Of a stretch of 12,754 nt of DNA, positions 9,401 to 12,754 are shown in pieces. Numbering within the stretch: position 1 is the first letter of the stretch; every line of letters starts with the position of its first letter. Made by a program: the position numbers and the translations under genes. The notes beneath the pieces were generated by a model, which saw only the letters and a program-made list of their open reading frames with translations, did not search any database and was not told the origin of the DNA. The DNA comes from Planctomycetota bacterium (GTDB lineage Bacteria > Planctomycetota > SBBH01 > JAHFOU01), in assembly GCA_023261525.1 (NCBI GenBank), contig JAHFOU010000008.1, positions 6,460-19,213 of the forward strand, written 5' to 3'.

Positions 9401-9433
9401 CCAGGGATGCCGCCGGCTCCCGGAGCCGGTCAT
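6413..9433 (-). CDS. GspK-like giant pseudopilin with LamG-like C-terminal half, copy B
   Basis: A 1006-residue protein, colinear with copy C almost without gaps to about residue 600. The leader ends R-R-R-G19 and the hydrophobic helix spans 20-40, with Val at mature +5. The ATG at 9433 is used; only a distant AGGA lies upstream, and ATG at 9397 (residue 13, leader of 7) is a real alternative. Landmarks: Cys119 in DTDACP, GNTYALKIKSGGIFVND (162-177), LAEAIDR, DLTL...D..VIRPN, APVPLGWARHRLPVLLALFGDLEGL (304-328), Cys369/379/393 with SDLATWDAWDALC, LKANANPNSDLNKFNPN (412-428), DDGMDLD, PDGAYSEW (637-643), FWVKP (664-668), WTLVTFYWN (747-755), ADATIDEFVLY (834-844), and a closing beta module with WTWRRP, PFRLRVQF, SPVLDDLTLVY and the tail LLAWDP. 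It starts 21 bp after copy A's TAG, in the same frame as copy A, and ends 22 bp before copy C. Suggested role: membrane-anchored or filament-tip protein displaying a lectin-like domain. The GspK assignment rests on motif order, not on a search. Confidence 0.9.
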   Translation of the reverse strand: MTGSGSRRHPWDMLTRRRGLALLVVVGVLAVLMVLAAAFVTLARLERRASQQRLHATKALLLARSGIEDALARLASGQDPEADVSRYRGEDWNPDGILNAGPETDGQVYQPGQLDTDACPVQHAMRPSFFKALGVNPRLVVVDGRPRGYSGLLGGDCVPEGNTYALKIKSGGIFVNDLDAPMLRRILGNLAEAIDRQGADDGQPLDQTDGWRLIDNRPATGWSSWSQIRDIALGGSQAKLDAIRPDLTLHAWMDGHVIRPNASTAMISRPMGTSPYYQTWSDLRTGLDAAGIPLRGAPLPDFRAPVPLGWARHRLPVLLALFGDLEGLWLSEKQAQPEASSTSSGEGANSLGILVSDKLANTWDPADDCHRAAQQLLSCTSDLATWDAWDALCDGMSLSGNAGSQEAKRSILKANANPNSDLNKFNPNALLARPADKMDLLAYAPEFSLFPSTSVEIESLGLILDAQGRLLASRTARTEQAPPEIVRLTTQSEFVCEHLGNLQRAGDESNPRLPREYLSGNRVTLGGSTWGCRMPSAVAGGGSALQAYPEPYLSIGGSLQINPATYDGCLQLATMETAADETYGVGGLAMKMLASYDDGMDLDSGTKGALTLLPDTRQAPTGSRLLDPIRPGTLNPDGAYSEWQRTPQYPDAGSANGLHGILGFWVKPSYASAQKRGRAFVTWSNYTIPLGGGLSQFFAVTNAMQSGGFKPTVPMGIQAHFEITHDTADDQREHRFQIAHPPTLGNWTLVTFYWNFQGASADETGELIVNGGSATAPSDVDAVNHYGTNNNASGMASDLCTDDAYGAHRISLGGRTRSPVPTGGSQSSILGLGADATIDEFVLYDCPTDKSLPEVLALKRFRAGRYYKGGALRSFTQPPTEGEAGAWVSGPIQLPGNPVLRQVHWTWRRPASLPGDDPVVELLKSDLSSPAHLWKPEDSTSGIPTSLGASWRVGRSVTEPFRLRVQFSRASGPMDLDTPILQSPVLDDLTLVYDPAGGPRLLAWDP
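9156..9413. repeat. 258-bp direct repeat, copy in gene B
   Basis: Identical at all 258 positions to 6113-6370. It covers the pseudopilin N-terminal coding part of copy B. The corresponding regions of copies A and D are clearly similar but carry many base differences, so the identity is specific to the B/C pair. Confidence 0.95.
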
Positions 9434-9454
9434 CCGGACTGCGTTTTTCCTGGG

Positions 9455-12400
9455 CTAGGGCTGGTCCCACCCCAGGACGCGGGGCGAGATCCGGGGTCGG
9501 TAGACCACGGTGACGTCGTCCAGGGCCAGGGGCTCCAGGATGGGGGTGTCGATGTCCTCGAGAAAGGGCTGGAAGACCGCATGCAGGCGGAAGGGGGAGG
9601 AGACCAGCCGTCCCAGGGCCTCCCCGCCAGCGCGGGTGAAGCCCGCGTTGACCGCACGCCCTTGGTCGTCCGTCAGGTAGCCGTTCCCTGCGGCATTCGC
9701 CAGTTCCAGGAGGATGCGGCCGTCCTTCCCCGGATCCCCGTCCATCCCGGCCGTCCCGCCGGCCGGCAGGGGGGCCTTCAGGGCGCGGGGGACCACCTGG
9801 GTCCAGGCCAGGCGGGAGATCCAGACCGGCCCTAGGGCGATCGGCGCGGAGAAGTACTCCGCGGCCGTGTTGCCGGGCGCAGCGAGGCCGGCAAAGGTCG
9901 ACTCCTTGTAGTAGCGTCCAGTCTTGTAGCGGTTCTGGGCCAGGACCTGGGTGCTCTGGGCGGCGAGCGCGGGATCCGGGTTGAAGTCGTAGATCGCCAG
10001 CTCGTCGAAGGTGGCGTCCGGCGCCCCGTAGCACTGGACCATGGAATCGCGCAGCATGCTGTAGCTTCCCAGGTGACGGCCCAGGTAGAAATGCGCGGGG
10101 CCGTCCAGGTCGGGGGCCGTGAGGTCCAGCGGTGGGACGGGAGCGGGGGCGCCGGTGCTGTAGAGGGTCGCGGGCGCGGCCGCATCCAGGGCGGAGGTCC
10201 CCGCGTTCACCCAGAGCCCGAGGCCCGACTGGCCGTCCGGGACCCCGATCTCCATGTCCCAGAAGGAGGTGAGGAGGACCCAGCGATGGGATTGGGGCTC
10301 CCTCCAGGCGGTGCTGATGTTCTGTTCGTACGAGCCTCCCTCGGAGGCGGGCGGGGGGGCGTCAAAGGCCCTCTCCCAGATCATGCCGTAGCCGTTGGGG
10401 TACCACGCCGCGGTATCCATGGGATTCTCGCGGGACATGTCCCCCGGATCGTTGTTCACGTTCCCGACCCAGAAGGCCGCGGTCCCGCCCAGTGCGACCC
10501 GGGTGTTGTTGAGGTAGGAGCGCCTCCGCTCGTTCTCGGTGCGATTCGCGATCCCCTCCCATTCCTCGCAGACCCGGTAGTTGGGCTTCACCCAGAAGGA
10601 CAAGGAGCCCCGGGAGGGGGCCATGTTCCCCAGGGATGCGTAGCCCGGCTGGCGCCCCTCCTCGCTGTAGATGCCGTCCGGGAGGAGGGTGCCGGGGGCG
10701 GCGGGATCCCAGACGGAACGGGTGGCGGGGGCCTGCTGGACGTCCGGCACGCAGGCCAGGCTGGCTCCGAAATCCGCGTCGAGGCTGTTGTCCCAGGCTG
10801 CCAGGAAGGTCATCCCGGCGGCGGGCGCGTCGGCTTCCAGGGTCGCCAGGCGCAGCTGGCCGTCCCAGTCGGCCGGTGTCGCCACCGTGTGGGGCTCCGG
10901 GCCCGTCTGCAGGGCGATGCCCCGGGGAGGGAGGAAGCGGTGGCCGAAGGCGGGGTCGGCGCCTGACGCCAGGGAGATGAAGGCAGGGTCCCCATAGGCG
11001 CGGAAGCCTGATTCGTCGCCCGCGATCGACGGATCCCCCAGGTTTCCTGCGACGAATTCCTTCTGGGTCGTCAGCCTCACCATGCGGTCCGGCTCCAGGT
11101 CCGCCGTCACCTGCCGCTGGGCCAGGAGGTGGCCCGAGGCGCTCAGGACCCTTCCCAGCGAGACGACCCTTCCGCCGCCTCGCGGGGAGAGGTTCCATTC
11201 TGTCGAGTAGCCGTCCACGAGGAGGTCGGACTTGTCCACGAGACGCGCCAGCGTCCGGTCCGGGTTGGTCTTGTTGAGATCGCTGTTGGGATTGAAGTTG
11301 GCCTTGAGGATGTCCCGCTTGGCCTGGATCTGGTCGGAGGTGCCGGTGAAGGGGAGGCCGTCGCAGAAGGCGTCCCAGTCCCCCCAGGTCGCCAGGTCGC
11401 TGGTGCAGGCGAACAGGGCGTCGGCGGCCAGGTGGCAGTCGTCCGTGGCGGCCCAGGCGTTCTGGATCTCGGCCTTGCGCAGGGTCCCGACGCGGTCCCC
11501 GCCCGACCAGCTGAGCGCCGTGGTCTCATCCAGGTACAGGCCCTTCAATCCGGCCAGGAGGGCGATCAGGACGGGCCTGTGGTGGCGGGCCCAGGCCAGG
11601 TCCACGGGCGCGCGGCCGAAGGCCTCGAATCCGGGAGGGCCGCCGTGGGCCGTCTTGATGGCGCCCCAGTTCTGGAAGGGGGTGCCGTCCGCGATGCCTC
11701 CGGCATTGGGGACGATGACCTTGCGGTCGACCCAGGCGTTGAGGGTGAGGTAGGGCCTCAGGGCCTCCAGCTTGGCCTGGCTTCCGCCCAGGGCCAGGTC
11801 CCGGATCTCCTCGAAGGAGGCCCAGGCCCTTCCCTCGGGACGGGACGTCATCAGCTGCATGCCATCCAGCAGGTCCACGGGCTGGCCATCGTTCACCCCG
11901 TCCTCCCGGTCGATGGCCTCGGCCAGGTTCTGGAGGATCTGGGTCAGCAGGACGTTGTAGCCGCTGGTGAAGAAGGCCTCGACGTCCCCGCCATTCACGT
12001 AGATTCCGCCGGAGGAGATCTTCAAGGCGTAGGTGTTCCCCTCGGCGCCGAGGTCCCCGGCCAGGAGGCCGCTGTACCCGCGCCGGCGGCCTTCCACCTC
12101 CACGAGCCTGGGGTTGAGCCCGAGGGCCCTGAAGAAGCTGGGGCGCATGGCATGCTCGACCGGGCAGGCGTCCGTGTCCAGGCGTCCCGGCTGGTAGGCC
12201 TGGCCCTCCGTCTCGGGCCCGGCATTCAGGATGCCGTCGGGGTTCCAGTCCTCGCCCCGGTAGCGGGAGGCCTCGGCCTCGGGGTTCTGGCCGGCCGCCA
12301 GGCGGGCCAGGGCGTCCTCGATCCCGGAGCGGGCCAGCAGGAGGGCCTTGGTGGCGTGCAGGCGCTGTTGGGAGGCCCTTCGCTCCAGGCGGGCCACGGT

Positions 12401-12481
12401 CACGAAGGAAACGGCCAGCACGGCCAGCACGCCCAGGATGCCGAGCACGACGATCAGGGCCAGGCCGCGTCTCACCGCCAC
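9455..12481 (-). CDS. GspK-like giant pseudopilin with LamG-like C-terminal half, copy A
   Basis: A 1008-residue protein if started at GTG 12481, giving the leader M-A-V-R-R-G6 before the hydrophobic helix (7-30). GGAGG sits 4 bases before this GTG and 10 before an alternative GTG at 12475. The frame stays open to 12748, but the extra part is low-complexity Gly/Pro/Arg and overlaps the upstream gene, so it is rejected. Mature +5 is Val. Landmarks: Cys106 in DTDACP, GNTYALKISSGGIYVN, LAEAIDRED, FEEIRDLALGG, PYLTL, APVDLAWARHHRPVLIALLAGL (291-312), Cys349/359/373 with SDLATWGDWDAFC, LKANFNPNSDLNKTNP (392-407), DNSLDADFG, PDGIYSEE, FWVKP (629-633), WVLLTSFWD, APDATFDELAIYD (820-832), PFRLHAVF, LALDDVTVVY and the tail RVLGWDQP. 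The region between FWVKP and DATFDE is longer and unlike the other copies, and the closing module has an insertion near 900-955. It is the most divergent of the three complete copies. Its stop is TAG, 21 bp before copy B. Confidence 0.9.
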   Translation of the reverse strand: MAVRRGLALIVVLGILGVLAVLAVSFVTVARLERRASQQRLHATKALLLARSGIEDALARLAAGQNPEAEASRYRGEDWNPDGILNAGPETEGQAYQPGRLDTDACPVEHAMRPSFFRALGLNPRLVEVEGRRRGYSGLLAGDLGAEGNTYALKISSGGIYVNGGDVEAFFTSGYNVLLTQILQNLAEAIDREDGVNDGQPVDLLDGMQLMTSRPEGRAWASFEEIRDLALGGSQAKLEALRPYLTLNAWVDRKVIVPNAGGIADGTPFQNWGAIKTAHGGPPGFEAFGRAPVDLAWARHHRPVLIALLAGLKGLYLDETTALSWSGGDRVGTLRKAEIQNAWAATDDCHLAADALFACTSDLATWGDWDAFCDGLPFTGTSDQIQAKRDILKANFNPNSDLNKTNPDRTLARLVDKSDLLVDGYSTEWNLSPRGGGRVVSLGRVLSASGHLLAQRQVTADLEPDRMVRLTTQKEFVAGNLGDPSIAGDESGFRAYGDPAFISLASGADPAFGHRFLPPRGIALQTGPEPHTVATPADWDGQLRLATLEADAPAAGMTFLAAWDNSLDADFGASLACVPDVQQAPATRSVWDPAAPGTLLPDGIYSEEGRQPGYASLGNMAPSRGSLSFWVKPNYRVCEEWEGIANRTENERRRSYLNNTRVALGGTAAFWVGNVNNDPGDMSRENPMDTAAWYPNGYGMIWERAFDAPPPASEGGSYEQNISTAWREPQSHRWVLLTSFWDMEIGVPDGQSGLGLWVNAGTSALDAAAPATLYSTGAPAPVPPLDLTAPDLDGPAHFYLGRHLGSYSMLRDSMVQCYGAPDATFDELAIYDFNPDPALAAQSTQVLAQNRYKTGRYYKESTFAGLAAPGNTAAEYFSAPIALGPVWISRLAWTQVVPRALKAPLPAGGTAGMDGDPGKDGRILLELANAAGNGYLTDDQGRAVNAGFTRAGGEALGRLVSSPFRLHAVFQPFLEDIDTPILEPLALDDVTVVYRPRISPRVLGWDQP

Positions 12482-12754
12482 CGGGCCTCCCGGATCTCCA
12501 GGTCCCCGCCCCAGGCCTTGAGGGCCCAGGCCTGCCCCCCGGGGGCCGGGTAACTGAGGGCCTCCAGGGTGGCGGGGGTGCAGGACAGGACCTCCCGATC
12601 GCCCGCCAGGATGCGGATCCTGTCCGCTGCGGCCTCCAGTCTCAGCCTCACCCAGGCGCCTTCGGAGGGGAGGTAGGCTCCCAGGAGGACCTGGCGCGCC
12701 TTTCCCCCGGCGGGGACCAGCACGGCGGCCTCGGCGCTCCGCTCGCACTTCCGG
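12472..12754 (-). CDS. C-terminal end of an unrecognised protein, possibly beta-sandwich (5' end outside window)
   Basis: An open frame runs from the right edge to TGA at 12474-12472: about 93 residues, beginning R-K-C-E-R-S-A-E. The GTG at 12723 is unlikely to be the start because the frame continues upstream. The text looks like alternating beta strands (WVRLRLEAAADRIRILAGDR, then QAWALKAWGGDLEIREARW), similar in rhythm to the final strands of concanavalin-like domains such as the 3-keto-disaccharide hydrolase (DUF1080) family; this is an impression only. It overlaps the start of copy A by 10 bases (or 4 if copy A starts at 12475), so the two genes are probably translated together. It could instead be the end of another minor pseudopilin. 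Confidence 0.7.
   Translation of the reverse strand, partial: RKCERSAEAAVLVPAGGKARQVLLGAYLPSEGAWVRLRLEAAADRIRILAGDREVLSCTPATLEALSYPAPGGQAWALKAWGGDLEIREARWR
12486..12490 (-). promoter_or_regulatory. Ribosome binding site of copy A
   Basis: GGAGG on the minus strand inside the end of the upstream gene, 4 bases before GTG 12481 and 10 before GTG 12475. It supports initiation here and not at the far upstream end of the open frame. Confidence 0.55.

Noticed and set aside
8666..9835. Plus-strand frame spanning the A/B junction
   Set aside because: Antisense to the ends of two real genes, with no ribosome site or domain seen.
9156..12470. Repeated GC-rich N-terminal segments taken as possible mobile element or CRISPR
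   Set aside because: The repeats lie in frame within paralogous genes, are long and few, and have no spacers, terminal inverted repeats or transposase nearby.
11129..12553. Plus-strand frame opposite copy A (474 codons)
   Set aside because: Antisense shadow with the same biased composition as the others.
12482..12748. N-terminal extension of copy A to 12748
   Set aside because: It would add 89 Gly/Pro/Arg-rich residues before a prepilin leader and overlap another coding frame; GTG 12481 with GGAGG fits the family.

Overview
The window is a compact, GC-rich, single-strand gene cluster. Every supported gene is on the minus strand, so the direction of reading is from high to low coordinates. 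There are six genes: the C-terminal end of an upstream gene (12472-12754), three complete proteins of about 1000 residues (GspK-like A, 9455-12481; B, 6413-9433; C, 3409-6390), a lipoprotein-type sulfatase (2072-3412), and a fourth large paralogue (D, 1-2057) cut by the left edge. Gaps are 14-22 bp or genes overlap (GTG start inside the upstream end, ATGA overlap at C/sulfatase), so this looks like one operon. No internal promoter, terminator, tRNA, rRNA, CRISPR array or insertion sequence is visible, and no stretch over 300 bases lacks a gene.

The four large proteins are one family. Each starts with a short basic leader ending in R-G, then a hydrophobic helix and a polar amphipathic helix, as in type IV pilin-like proteins. 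They have Val, not Glu, at position +5 of the mature protein, which is the hallmark of the type II secretion tip pseudopilin GspK. The first ~330 residues keep a GspK-like order of segments. A family-specific Cys/Trp block and an Asn-rich motif (LKANxNPNSDLNKxNP) follow. The second half looks like a LamG/concanavalin-like sandwich (FWVKP near the start, DATxDEfxxY near the end) and closes with a conserved beta module ending in a short tail with a Trp. They therefore look like tip pseudopilins carrying a large lectin-like module, in at least four copies side by side.

The sulfatase between copies C and D has the CxPSR formylglycine motif and a lipobox, and its start is translationally coupled to copy C. 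A reasonable model, which is inference, is a cell-surface system in which exchangeable pseudopilin-anchored lectin-like proteins bind sulfated polysaccharide and an anchored sulfatase acts on it. The N-terminal coding regions of copies B and C share 258 bp without a single difference while the rest has diverged, which points to recent gene conversion or domain shuffling.

The organism cannot be fixed from the sequence. High GC, a formylglycine sulfatase and large pseudopilin-like proteins suggest a Gram-negative such as Planctomycetota, Verrucomicrobiota or Acidobacteriota (Holophagae); this is a guess from general knowledge.
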